Assembly (NCBI RefSeq): GCF_018861145.1
Contig: NZ_JAHKQT010000031.1
Coordinates: 1 to 54,801, forward strand
Length of the DNA: 54,801 bases
Source: Poseidonibacter lekithochrous
GTDB taxonomy: Bacteria > Campylobacterota > Campylobacteria > Campylobacterales > Arcobacteraceae
Direction of reading: 5' to 3'
Shown here one piece after another: positions 1 to 8,559 of this stretch. The position numbers were made by a program, and so were the translations under genes. The notes below the pieces were generated by a model. That model was not told where the DNA came from, did not search any database, and saw only the letters and a program-made list of their open reading frames with translations. Each line of letters starts with the position of its first letter. Positions within the stretch are counted from its first letter, which is position 1.

Positions 1-330
1 TGGTTATATGTACTAGATCACTGTAAGGGAATAGATTTAGTTTATCATACAGGATTAGAAGCTAATGTATATAATATTGGCGGAAGAAATGAAAGAACAA
101 ATCTTCAAATAGTAGATACTATTTGTTCTATTCTTGATACTAAATCTCCATCAAGAACTTTAAACTCTTACAGAGACTTAATTACATTTGTAGAAGATAG
201 AGCAGGACATGATAGAAGATATGCTATTGATGCTACAAAACTTGAAACAGAGCTTGGTTGGAAAGCTGACGAGAACTTTGATAGTGGAATTGTTTTAACT
301 GTACAGTGGTATTTAGATAAATATAAATAA
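1..330 (+). CDS. rmlB: dTDP-glucose 4,6-dehydratase, C-terminal part
   Basis: The reading frame is open from the window edge to a TAA at 328-330, giving the last 109 residues of a protein that is usually about 340-350 residues long. The segments NIGGRNERTN and EDRAGHDRRYAID are characteristic of the C-terminal half of RmlB/RfbB, the short-chain dehydrogenase-type enzyme that converts dTDP-glucose to dTDP-4-keto-6-deoxyglucose in dTDP-L-rhamnose synthesis. The catalytic Tyr-x3-Lys and the NAD-binding Rossmann motif lie before the window. Its stop overlaps the next start (TAATG), so it is translationally coupled to a glycosyltransferase that may use a rhamnose donor. The identification is firm; only the N-terminus is unseen. 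Confidence 0.9.
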   Translation, partial: WLYVLDHCKGIDLVYHTGLEANVYNIGGRNERTNLQIVDTICSILDTKSPSRTLNSYRDLITFVEDRAGHDRRYAIDATKLETELGWKADENFDSGIVLTVQWYLDKYK

Positions 331-1157
331 TGAGAGAAGAGTTAGCAGCTATAATAATACTTTATAAACCCAATTATAAAGAGGTTTATGAAAATATTTT
401 AACATATGCAAAGGATTTAGAAACCTTGTATATAGTTGGTAACTCTTTGATAAGAGATGACTTTTTATTAAAGTTACAAAAACTAACTACTATAAGATTA
501 CTTCACAATGGAAAAAATATAGGTATATCTAAAGCTATAAATTTAGCTTTAGATCAAGCTAATAGTGATAACTTTAAGTGGATTATGACTATGGACCAAG
601 ATAGTTCTTTTATAGAAAATGATTTTACTAAACTACTAGCTTATTTTTCAAAGATACCTAATAAATCAAAACTAATGATTTATTCACCAATTCACAACAA
701 AAAATTTATCAAAGATTATTATCAAGAAGAGTCATTTGTCATGACATCTGCAAATATTTTAAATATACAAAATGCTTTGTCTATAAATGGATTTGAAGAG
801 AAACTATTTATAGATGAAGTAGACCATGACTTTTGTTTTAAAACAATCAAAAATGAATATACAATATTACAAGATTATAGAATTGCTATAAATCATCAAT
901 TAGGAACTAAAAACAAAAGAAATATTACTATATATGAACCTTTTAGACTATATTATATGATAAGAAATTATTTATATTTAAGAGAAAAATACAAAGATGA
1001 GCAAAAAGAATTTTTCCTAAAAAGAGATAAATATATGCAAAAATTCTTTCTTAAACATATTTTATTTTCAAAAGAAAAGATTAAGTCAATTCATATGATT
1101 TTTATAGGAATAAGAGATTTTAGAAATAAAAAGTTTGGAAAGCTTATTTATGAATAA
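330..1157 (+). CDS. GT2 glycosyltransferase, rhamnosyltransferase-like
   Basis: This 275-residue GT-A-fold family 2 glycosyltransferase starts within the rmlB stop. Visible features are the N-terminal AAIIILYKPN strand, the HNGKNIGISKAIN segment (about 68-82) that marks RfbF-type rhamnosyltransferases, and the metal/nucleotide motif TMDQDSS near residue 93. A second conserved patch, FIDEVDHDFCFK, lies around 162-173. No membrane segment is obvious, so it probably acts on the cytoplasmic face on a lipid-linked glycan. Coupling to rmlB suggests a dTDP-rhamnose donor, but the sugar and linkage cannot be read from sequence. The following gene overlaps its end by 8 bases. Confidence 0.8.
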   Translation: MREELAAIIILYKPNYKEVYENILTYAKDLETLYIVGNSLIRDDFLLKLQKLTTIRLLHNGKNIGISKAINLALDQANSDNFKWIMTMDQDSSFIENDFTKLLAYFSKIPNKSKLMIYSPIHNKKFIKDYYQEESFVMTSANILNIQNALSINGFEEKLFIDEVDHDFCFKTIKNEYTILQDYRIAINHQLGTKNKRNITIYEPFRLYYMIRNYLYLREKYKDEQKEFFLKRDKYMQKFFLKHILFSKEKIKSIHMIFIGIRDFRNKKFGKLIYE

Positions 1158-3036
1158 CAATCCTTTAATCTCAATAGCAATGACCACATATAATGGTGAA
1201 TTCTTTTTGGAAAAACAATTAGATTCGATTATTAATCAAAGTTATAAAAATATAGAAATCATAATTTGTGATGATAAGTCAAGTGATAAAACCTTAGAAA
1301 TATTACAAGCATATGTAAATAAATATAGTTTTATAAAACTTTATAAAAATAGTTCAAATCTAGGCTATGTAAAAAACTTTGAAAAAGCAATAAAACTTTG
1401 TACGGCCGATTATATTGCACTAAGTGATCAAGATGATATCTGGGAAAATAATAAATTAGAAAAACAATTAAAAATAATGATAGAAGAAGAAAAACACTCT
1501 TTAGATATACCAATTTTAATACATTCTGATTTATCAATAATTGATAAAGATGATAGAATCATAAATAATTCATATTTAAATTTTAGAAAATATAAATTAA
1601 AAAAAGATAAGGACTTAGGTCATATTATAGGACCATGTGGAGTTATGGGTAATACTATATTATTTAATAAAATACTTAAAAAGAATATTTTACCCTTTCC
1701 TATTTATGTTGAGAATCATGACTATTGGATTTCATTGATAAATGAAATTCTTGGAAAAAGAATTACACTAAATAACAAATTAGTAAAATACAGAATACAT
1801 CCTACAAATACAAGTAATACAGAAGCTAAACTAAGCTCGAAAAAAACTTTATTCACTTTATTTAAAGAATTATTTACAAATAATAATTACCCAGCTTACA
1901 TAAAAAGCCATAGATTTTTACTTATTTCCTACATACTCAAGAATTTCAAAATTTCTAAAGATGACAAACAAATATTAATAAAATTTCAAGAGTACTTATC
2001 TTCTGAAACAACTACATTTACAAAAATCCAGAATGCATTTAAATATTCTTTTTATAAAAGAGATTTTAAGTATAAAGTTTATGCTTTATCTACTTTAATA
2101 AGAAAAAAAGATATTTCAAAGAAAAACTTTTATACTTATAATATTTTTGAAATATTTTCATCAAAAGTATTTCAAGGTTGGGGAAGAAAAAAAACAGGAA
2201 AATTTGCACTTTGGTGTCATAAAAACTTTGGTGGAACTTTAACTTTACAAGAAGATGGATTCATTAGATCTCTTGGATTAGGAGTTGATAATTCTCCCTC
2301 TTTTTCAATTGTTGAAGATGATACTGGCATATATTATGATGCTAAAACTGCTAGTAAATTAGAAAATATTTTAAATACTTATAACTTTTCTTCAGATAAA
2401 AAGCTTATGAATAAAGCAAAAGAAGCAATATCTTTAATAAAAAAATATCATATCTCAAAATACAACAACTCAAAAGATATAGCTGAAAACTATTTCTTAA
2501 AAGATGAAAAAAGAGTTCTTATTATAGCTCAAACAGCAGGGGATAGTAGTCTAGAATATGGAAATGGAAATACTTTTTCTACTGAAGAAATAATATCTAA
2601 AGCATGTGAAGAAAATCCAGATTCAAAGATATATCTAAAAATACATCCTGATGTATTAAGTGGCAAAAAAACTTCTGATATAAATATAACAAATATAGAT
2701 AAAAAAATAGTTCTCATAAGTGAAAATATAAATCCTATATCTCTTCTAAAAAACTTTCATACAGTATATACTAAAACTTCACAAATGGGATTTGAAGCAA
2801 TTCTAGTAGGTTGTAAATGTGTGTGTTTTGGTATGCCTTTTTATGCAGGTTGGGGAATTACTGATGATAAAATAAAAGAAGCTAGAAGGGTAAAGGTACG
2901 TACAATAGAAGAAGTATTTGCAGCTTCTTATATACTTTATAGTAAATATACAAATCCATATTTAAAAAAAGAAATTGATATAATAGAAACAATAAATACA
3001 ATAGCTAAGATGAAAGCGTCAAATGAAAAAAAATAA
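1150..3036 (+). CDS. kpsC: GT2 fused to KpsC N-module-like Kdo transferase
   Basis: A 628-residue two-domain protein. Residues 3-225 are a GT2 glycosyltransferase (ISIAMTTYNG, then ALSDQDDIWE near 90-100). After a linker, about 335-625 match one module of KpsC, the retaining beta-Kdo transferase that builds the poly-Kdo linker of group 2-type capsules: EDGFIRSLGLG, IIAQTAGDSS, YLKIHPDVLSGKK, TKTSQMGFEA and PFYAGWGITDD. From memory, the QTAGD variant is typical of the N-terminal KpsC module. An in-frame TTG exists at 1135, but ATG 1150 follows GGAAAG at a better distance and matches the usual GT2 N-terminus. The next gene carries the second module, so KpsC appears split here. Confidence 0.8.
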   Translation: MNNNPLISIAMTTYNGEFFLEKQLDSIINQSYKNIEIIICDDKSSDKTLEILQAYVNKYSFIKLYKNSSNLGYVKNFEKAIKLCTADYIALSDQDDIWENNKLEKQLKIMIEEEKHSLDIPILIHSDLSIIDKDDRIINNSYLNFRKYKLKKDKDLGHIIGPCGVMGNTILFNKILKKNILPFPIYVENHDYWISLINEILGKRITLNNKLVKYRIHPTNTSNTEAKLSSKKTLFTLFKELFTNNNYPAYIKSHRFLLISYILKNFKISKDDKQILIKFQEYLSSETTTFTKIQNAFKYSFYKRDFKYKVYALSTLIRKKDISKKNFYTYNIFEIFSSKVFQGWGRKKTGKFALWCHKNFGGTLTLQEDGFIRSLGLGVDNSPSFSIVEDDTGIYYDAKTASKLENILNTYNFSSDKKLMNKAKEAISLIKKYHISKYNNSKDIAENYFLKDEKRVLIIAQTAGDSSLEYGNGNTFSTEEIISKACEENPDSKIYLKIHPDVLSGKKTSDINITNIDKKIVLISENINPISLLKNFHTVYTKTSQMGFEAILVGCKCVCFGMPFYAGWGITDDKIKEARRVKVRTIEEVFAASYILYSKYTNPYLKKEIDIIETINTIAKMKASNEKK

Positions 3037-4120
3037 ACTTTATCTCTTTGGTTTTTCATGGTATAAAAGATTTTATTTTAAATACTTTATTAAAGAATAT
3101 CCTATAAAAAATATCATATATATAAATCCTATTTTTAAATCTCATTTTGATTTAGCTTTAAAAAAAGGTTTAAATAAAAATAGTGATATATTTATTTGGG
3201 GTAAAAAAGAGTTTAAAGAAATAGAATACTTTGCAAAAATAAATAATATAAATATCACAAGAATAGAAGATGGTTTTATAAGATCAGTTGGTTTAGGTTC
3301 GGACCTTACTTGGCCCTATTCACTTGTAATTGATAAGGAAGGTATATATTTTGATCCTTCAAAATCTAGTACTTTAGAAACTATACTTAAAACTTATGAT
3401 TTTCAATCAAATCAAGAGTTATTAAAAGAAGCCAAAGATTTAAGAGAAAAAATACTAAAAACTAAGATATCAAAATATAACACTTCAAATCACAAAAAGC
3501 TATCTTTCCCAAAAGATAAAGTTAAAATATTAGTTTCAGGTCAAGTAGAAGATGATGCTTCTATAAAGTATGGGGCTATGGGAATGACAAATTTACAGCT
3601 TTTAAAGGAAGTAAAACAAGATAATCCAAAGTCTTATATAGTTTTCAAACCACATCCAGATGTGTTAAGCGGAAATAGAATAGGAAATATAGAAGAAAAA
3701 ACTGCCTTAAAATATTGTAATGAAATATTAATAGATATTAGTATGTCTTCAGTTTTAGATGCCATTGATGAAGTTCACACAATGACTTCACTTACAGGAT
3801 TTGAGGGACTATTATATAGTAAGAAAGTTGTGACTTATGGTTTGCCTTTTTATTCTGGATGGGGATTAACACTTGATAAAAAAACTTGTGAGAGAAGAAA
3901 TAGAAACTTAACTCTTGATGAACTAGTTTGTGGTGTTTATATACTATATCCAAGATATATAAATCCAAAAACTTTAGAATATTGTACTCCTAATATATTG
4001 ATTGATGAGTTAGAAAAAGAAAGAAAGAAGATAAATAATAATATAATATATAAATATAAAAGTAAAGTATATTCTTACTTAAGTAGATTAACTCAAAAAA
4101 TAATAAGTATGGTAAAGTAG
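3023..4120 (+). CDS. kpsC: KpsC C-module-like beta-Kdo transferase
   Basis: 365 residues, about half the length of a bifunctional KpsC, consisting of a single Kdo-transferase module. Key motifs are EDGFIRSVGLGSDL, SGQVEDDASI, FKPHPDVLSGNR, MTSLTGFEGLL and PFYSGWGL. The GQVEDDASI signature is, from memory, that of the C-terminal KpsC module. The gene overlaps the preceding one by 14 bases and touches kpsS directly, so the three are probably co-translated and work together on the conserved Kdo-phosphatidylglycerol capsule anchor at the inner membrane. Family assignment is strong. Which of the two Kdo linkages (beta-2,4 or beta-2,7) it makes is inferred only from module similarity. Confidence 0.82.
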   Translation: MKKNKLYLFGFSWYKRFYFKYFIKEYPIKNIIYINPIFKSHFDLALKKGLNKNSDIFIWGKKEFKEIEYFAKINNINITRIEDGFIRSVGLGSDLTWPYSLVIDKEGIYFDPSKSSTLETILKTYDFQSNQELLKEAKDLREKILKTKISKYNTSNHKKLSFPKDKVKILVSGQVEDDASIKYGAMGMTNLQLLKEVKQDNPKSYIVFKPHPDVLSGNRIGNIEEKTALKYCNEILIDISMSSVLDAIDEVHTMTSLTGFEGLLYSKKVVTYGLPFYSGWGLTLDKKTCERRNRNLTLDELVCGVYILYPRYINPKTLEYCTPNILIDELEKERKKINNNIIYKYKSKVYSYLSRLTQKIISMVK

Positions 4121-5311
4121 ATGAAAATAAAAAAAATAGTTGGTGAAGTAAAAAATAATAATATATTACTATTACAAGGTCCAATGGGAAGCTTTTTCAA
4201 TACTTTAGATGAAAAGTTCAAAAAGGATGAAGCAAATACTTTTCGTATAGGTTTTAACGCAGCAGATGAGTATTTTGCAAAAAGTAATCAATATACAGGA
4301 TATAAAGATATTCCTAAAAACTGGCCTAATTTTATTTCAAACTATTATAAAACATATAAAATTGATAAATTGTTTGTATTTGGTGATTGTAGATTTTATC
4401 AAAAATATGCAATAAAAATTGCAAAAGAAAATAATATTGAAGTATATGTTTTTGAAGAAGGTTATTTAAGACCAAATTTTATTACACTTGAAAAATATGG
4501 AGTAAATAATCATAGTACAATTCCTAGAAATAGAGATTTTTATGACAATCTAAATTTAGATGATGATGTGATTTTAGAAATTGAACACTTAGAAAACTTT
4601 GGATCAACTTATAATAAAATGGCTTGGGAAGCTACTGTATACTATTTTTTAGGTAATTTATTTTACTATAAATATCCAAACTATAAACATCACAGATGTT
4701 TCTCATTTCTTAAAGAAGGTTGGATAGGAATAGTAAATTTTACAAGAAAAAATATAAATAGAATAAAAGAAAGAAATCTTAATAATTATTTTGAAAAAGA
4801 ATTAAGTAATAAATACTATTTTGTACCACTTCAAACATATAATGACTTTCAAATAATAACACATAGTAAATATAACTCTATAGAAGAATTTATAAAAGAG
4901 GTTTTAATATCATTTTCAAAACATGCTCCAAAAGATAAATATCTGGTATTTAAACACCACCCAATGGATAGAGGAAAGAAAAACTACAAAAAATATATAG
5001 ATTTTTATTCAAATTATTATGGAATAAAACATAGAGTAATAATAACTTGGGATGTCCACCTACCAACACTTCTTAAACATTCTATTGGAAGTATTATGAT
5101 TAATAGTACAGTAGGAATACAATCACTATATCACAAAGCACCAACTATATGTTTAGGTAAAGCTATCTATGATATAGAAGGTTTAACTTCAAAAGGTTTA
5201 TCTTTAGATGAGTTTTGGGAAAATTATAAAGAAGTAGATCAAGAGTTATTTAGAAAATATCGAACCTACCTTATACAAACAACTCAGGTAAATAGTAACT
5301 TTTACTTATAA
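4121..5311 (+). CDS. kpsS: KpsS capsule anchor Kdo transferase
   Basis: 396 residues, normal for KpsS, which adds the first Kdo to phosphatidylglycerol to start the capsule anchor. Recognisable segments are LLLQGPMGSFF at the N-terminus, VFGDCRFYQK, EEGYLRPNFIT, FKHHPMDRG and the C-terminal NSTVGIQSL with GKAIYDIEGLT. The start codon immediately follows the stop of the KpsC-module gene. Its last 6 bases overlap the 3' end of the opposing small gene, so two transcription units collide here with no room for a terminator between the stop codons. The identification is secure at family level. Confidence 0.88.
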   Translation: MKIKKIVGEVKNNNILLLQGPMGSFFNTLDEKFKKDEANTFRIGFNAADEYFAKSNQYTGYKDIPKNWPNFISNYYKTYKIDKLFVFGDCRFYQKYAIKIAKENNIEVYVFEEGYLRPNFITLEKYGVNNHSTIPRNRDFYDNLNLDDDVILEIEHLENFGSTYNKMAWEATVYYFLGNLFYYKYPNYKHHRCFSFLKEGWIGIVNFTRKNINRIKERNLNNYFEKELSNKYYFVPLQTYNDFQIITHSKYNSIEEFIKEVLISFSKHAPKDKYLVFKHHPMDRGKKNYKKYIDFYSNYYGIKHRVIITWDVHLPTLLKHSIGSIMINSTVGIQSLYHKAPTICLGKAIYDIEGLTSKGLSLDEFWENYKEVDQELFRKYRTYLIQTTQVNSNFYL

Positions 5312-5659
5312 TTGTTTTCCAACTGTTTGTTGGTGTAGTTTTTTCTTTAAAACTAAATCAACGATAGGCTGTTCTCTTTTGTTTGCTCTCTTACAGTGAT
5401 CTTTTTGAAACTTGTCTGTTAGTTTGATTACAATTTTTGCCCATTTTTTATCTTTTTCTCTCCAGGCATGAGAAGATAATGATTCCCATGCGTAGCCATT
5501 GAAAAGTGTGGCATTTACAAAGTGATCCAAAGCTCGAACGCCTTGTCTAACTCGAGCTACATTTCCAAAAGTACCAACAATAACTATAAAAAGGTAACTT
5601 ATCACTGCAAGTGGAACTATGGCACACATCAAAAGTGTTCCTGCTAGTTTTTCTTTCAT
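5306..5659 (-). CDS. Small membrane protein resembling phage/proteobacterial unknowns
   Basis: 117 residues with one hydrophobic segment (about 7-31) followed by a basic soluble tail. The conserved-looking core LDHFVNATL, ESLSSHAWRE and FQKDHCKRA resembles small proteins of unknown function that I recall from phage lysis regions and proteobacterial genomes. The start overlaps the P450 stop (TAATG), so it is the last gene of the P450 operon. In C. jejuni the gene following the capsule-linked P450 (Cj1410c, as I recall) is also a small membrane protein, which may be the counterpart. No surrounding phage genes are present. Function is unknown; a membrane or redox partner for the P450 is only a guess from position. 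Confidence 0.65.
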   Translation of the reverse strand: MKEKLAGTLLMCAIVPLAVISYLFIVIVGTFGNVARVRQGVRALDHFVNATLFNGYAWESLSSHAWREKDKKWAKIVIKLTDKFQKDHCKRANKREQPIVDLVLKKKLHQQTVGKQL

Positions 5660-7041
5660 TATTTTTGTTTTTCTCTTTTTGTTAAAATTATATTCATTCC
5701 ATTTGCAGAACGTACTGTTAGACGACCTACTACATCTGGAACAAAGCCCTCTTCTAGTTCTATCTTATAGTTTTTAAGTATTGAAGAAAGTATTAGTATT
5801 GATTCTTGCATTGCAAAACCTTGACCTATACAAACTCTCTCACCCATACCAAAAGGAAGATAAGTGTCTTTTTTGATTTCTTTGTTTTTTTCATATCTAG
5901 TAGGATCAAAACCATTTGGATTCTCCCAAAAGTCTTTATGTCTATGTATTAACCAAGGAGCTACAACCATAGCTGCACCTTTTTTGATATCTTTTCCTCT
6001 CATAGTAGTGTCATCTTTTGATTCTCTTGCAAAAAAACCTACTGGAGGATAAAGTCGTAAAGCTTCTTTAAATACATTTGTAAGGTATTTCATTTTTCTA
6101 ATATGATGGATTGTTACTTCTTCTTCACCTTGTACTTCTAAAACTTCAACATAAGCTTTTTCCTGCTCTTCTTGGAACATACTTAATAAATATAGCGTCC
6201 AAGTCAAAGAACTAGCAGTTGTCTCATGACCTGCTAAAAATAGCATAGCAACTTGATCTAAAATCTCTTCAAAAGAAAATCTCTCATTTGTATCACAATC
6301 TACTACTTGTAAAAGAGACGATAAAATATCTTCATTTTCTATTTCTTCCTTGTTTGTAACAGCATCATATCTTGGTTTTATTATATTTGCCAAAACTGTT
6401 CTAATTTCTTCACCAGCTTTTAGTCTTCTTTTTTCACCTAAAAAATAAGATATCCATCTTGGAAAACAAAACATCTTTCTCATTGCAGCTCTTGCTGTTT
6501 CTTCTTGGAAAGTTACAAAAGCTTCTAATACTTTTTTACCTTCTTCCCTATCTAAGCGTTCAGACATAATAGTTCTAAAAATAACATCTGCAGTTACATA
6601 TGTCATTTCTTCATCCATTTCTACAACGTTTCCACTTTTATTTTTGTCTAAATGCTTTATCAAATCATTTGCAGCATTTTTCATATGTTCAAAAACTCTT
6701 GATATTCTTGTCATTTCAAAAGATGGTTTGATTAAATCTCTTTGCTTTTCCCATACTTTATCATTTGTAGTAAAAATACTATCTCCTAATAAGGGATTTA
6801 GTAATTCATGAAGAAGCTCACTTTTAGGAAATTCTCGAACCTCATCTACCATTATTCTTCGTACTTCTTTTGGATCATTTACTACATGCAAATCCAGTCC
6901 TGGCATTTTAACTCTGCCCATTTTCATGCCATAGCTTTTTTCATATAATCCATCGAGCCATGAACGTCTTTTCAAAAATAGTGTCGTAAAAAGTGATGCT
7001 TTATTTTTATGTGGTTTTGGGTGAAAGGGGCATTGTGCCAT
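5659..7041 (-). CDS. Cytochrome P450 (CYP172-like)
   Basis: 460 residues with complete P450 hallmarks: I-helix AGHETT (270-275), the K-helix ExxR as EALR (326-329) and the heme loop FGMGERVCIGQG with thiolate ligand Cys404. There is no N-terminal membrane anchor, so it is a soluble bacterial-type monooxygenase. Campylobacter jejuni carries a P450 (Cj1411c, CYP172 as I recall) next to kpsS/kpsC, and this is probably its orthologue. It sits one base after the hydrolase-like gene and overlaps the small membrane protein by one base, so the three form one operon. No ferredoxin or reductase gene is in the window, and the substrate is unknown. A lipid or fatty-acid substrate is suggested only by the neighbours. 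Confidence 0.93.
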   Translation of the reverse strand: MAQCPFHPKPHKNKASLFTTLFLKRRSWLDGLYEKSYGMKMGRVKMPGLDLHVVNDPKEVRRIMVDEVREFPKSELLHELLNPLLGDSIFTTNDKVWEKQRDLIKPSFEMTRISRVFEHMKNAANDLIKHLDKNKSGNVVEMDEEMTYVTADVIFRTIMSERLDREEGKKVLEAFVTFQEETARAAMRKMFCFPRWISYFLGEKRRLKAGEEIRTVLANIIKPRYDAVTNKEEIENEDILSSLLQVVDCDTNERFSFEEILDQVAMLFLAGHETTASSLTWTLYLLSMFQEEQEKAYVEVLEVQGEEEVTIHHIRKMKYLTNVFKEALRLYPPVGFFARESKDDTTMRGKDIKKGAAMVVAPWLIHRHKDFWENPNGFDPTRYEKNKEIKKDTYLPFGMGERVCIGQGFAMQESILILSSILKNYKIELEEGFVPDVVGRLTVRSANGMNIILTKREKQK

Positions 7042-7042
7042 C

Positions 7043-8203
7043 TTATTTTTCCTTCATATAGTTTTTGATTCGATATTCTAATACTTTATTTCCTGCTGTT
7101 ATATCGAAATAATCATAATTCCCTGCTAGGTCAGTTGCTGTAAGATATAAAAAATGTGCTTTATATTTTTCTTTCTTTATTCTTTTATAGTTCACTTTAG
7201 TAAAAAGCTTAAAAAATCTTGGAGACATTAGTACAGGACCACAATCTTTTTCTCTGTTTATTCCAGAAGAAACAATAGGATCAACACAAAAACAAGCACC
7301 ATCAATAGTTGCAGTGTAATCAATCCAAATAAAATTCTTTGTTTTACCTAAATCTTCTAATACTTCTTTATGTTTTTTAGAATTTCTTTGATAACTAACA
7401 AGTGGGATACAGTGTCCTAAGGTCAATAATTTAAAACTAGAATAATCTATGTTTTCATCTAAACATTTTTTGATAACCTTATTTGCAATATTAATAGCAA
7501 GAATCGTGCCAACACTATGTGCAGATAATATAAACTCTTTATTTTTATCAGTAGTTTCTTTTATTTGTTCAAAGATATATTCAGAAAAGTACTCAACTCT
7601 ATCATCTACTTTTAAAATCTTTTCTTCTCCCCATCTTGCACAAAAAGCATAAATTCTCGATAACCAAAAAACTGCTATTTTATTTGCAATAATATAAATA
7701 AGTTTAATTCCTAAAATAAAAACAATTATACTTACTACTATTGCTAAATAAATATTTAGATAATTAAACAAAAATGAATAACATTGATAAGAGACATAAA
7801 AAACAAGAGATAGCGTACTTATTAGATATATAAGAGGATACAGTCCAGCTATTAGTTGGTTTCTTGATTCTTTTGTAAAACGTACAAAAATACCTGAAAA
7901 CAAATACATTTTTATAAAATAAAGTGTATCTAATAAGTTTTTTACAAAGCCTTCTGCCCAAGTTTGTTTTACTATATCATTCCATGAAAAGAAATTATAA
8001 GTTGTCTTTGTATCTTTATCACTTGTTATTTCACAGGAATGTATATTTTCATTTATTTTCTTTGTTTTTGATATTTTTAAATTAAGATTATTAATTTTAT
8101 TTTGTTTTTTTGCATTCTTCTTGTATATAGAATAATAATATCTATAACCTCTTGGATCATATCCTGCAATATAAAAGACTTCTCTATTTTTAATACTTTC
8201 CAT
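7043..8203 (-). CDS. Two-TM alpha/beta-hydrolase-like protein
   Basis: 386 residues. Two adjacent membrane segments (roughly 115-170) form a hairpin. The C-terminal half carries FILSAHSVGT, where AHSVG fits the GxSxG nucleophile-elbow pattern of serine hydrolases and lipases; a possible acid/His pair could come from later segments such as DYFDI. It is the first gene of the P450 operon and probably corresponds to the integral membrane protein Cj1412c between kpsS and the P450 in C. jejuni. A GTG at 8212 would add three residues, but ATG 8203 is preferred because it leaves an AGTGAG-like ribosome site. Hydrolase activity is an inference from the elbow motif. Confidence 0.72.
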   Translation of the reverse strand: MESIKNREVFYIAGYDPRGYRYYYSIYKKNAKKQNKINNLNLKISKTKKINENIHSCEITSDKDTKTTYNFFSWNDIVKQTWAEGFVKNLLDTLYFIKMYLFSGIFVRFTKESRNQLIAGLYPLIYLISTLSLVFYVSYQCYSFLFNYLNIYLAIVVSIIVFILGIKLIYIIANKIAVFWLSRIYAFCARWGEEKILKVDDRVEYFSEYIFEQIKETTDKNKEFILSAHSVGTILAINIANKVIKKCLDENIDYSSFKLLTLGHCIPLVSYQRNSKKHKEVLEDLGKTKNFIWIDYTATIDGACFCVDPIVSSGINREKDCGPVLMSPRFFKLFTKVNYKRIKKEKYKAHFLYLTATDLAGNYDYFDITAGNKVLEYRIKNYMKEK

Positions 8204-8230
8204 CAAGCTCACTTTTTAATATTATCATGT

Positions 8231-8236
8231 ATTATA
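8231..8236 (-). promoter_or_regulatory. -10 box of the P450 operon
   Basis: The minus strand reads TATAAT about 28 bases before ATG 8203, a perfect sigma-70 -10 hexamer. No clear -35 box is seen, which is usual for Campylobacterota. It is divergent from the box at 8283. Confidence 0.6.
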
Positions 8237-8282
8237 GTCAAAACTAGCATAGGATATTATTTAAAATTTTACTATTATAAGA

Positions 8283-8288
8283 TATAAT
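8283..8288 (+). promoter_or_regulatory. -10 box of the small-gene pair
   Basis: TATAAT in the context GATATAATC lies 23 bases before the TTG start at 8312, with the ribosome site AAGGAAG (8301-8307) between. Predicted transcription start is near 8295. Confidence 0.6.
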
Positions 8289-8311
8289 CACAAAAATAAA
8301 AAGGAAGAGCT

Positions 8312-8557
8312 TTGAGTAAAATAGTTTTAGATGTTGATGATAAAAACATTGATACAGTATTAATAATTTTAAATAATTTAAAAGTTGGTTTGATTAAAAA
8401 TATATCAGCGCCAACAAACAATATAAACTCTAGAATACAAGAAAAAAAACTTGCAAAACAGCAGCATATTTTAGAAGATGAATTTATAACTAGCACTCCA
8501 AGTACTGGGAAGTATCTTTCAAGAAATGCTTATAAAAATAAATTAAGAAAAGGATAA
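8312..8557 (+). CDS. Hypothetical 81-residue protein
   Basis: A short, charged, cytoplasmic protein with no recognised domain. Residues 1-35 look like a folded beta-alpha unit (SKIVLDVDDKN then VLIILNNLKVGLI). The C-terminal half is Lys/Gln-rich and probably helical or disordered (SRIQEKKLAKQ). The start is TTG, supported by a strong AAGGAAG ribosome site 4-6 bases upstream and a -10 box just before it. The next gene begins 2 bases after its stop and is probably co-transcribed. I do not recognise the family. The N-terminus loosely recalls small antitoxin-type proteins, but its partner is a membrane protein, not a toxin I know. Confidence 0.65.
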   Translation: MSKIVLDVDDKNIDTVLIILNNLKVGLIKNISAPTNNINSRIQEKKLAKQQHILEDEFITSTPSTGKYLSRNAYKNKLRKG

Positions 8558-8559
8558 AA

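Noticed and set aside
1135-1149. TTG 1135 as start of the GT2-KpsC fusion
   Set aside because: ATG 1150 has GGAAAG at a suitable distance and gives the normal GT2 N-terminus.
5306-5659. Prophage remnant
   Set aside because: The small protein looks phage-like, but no integrase, structural or att features are nearby and it is in frame-coupled operon context.
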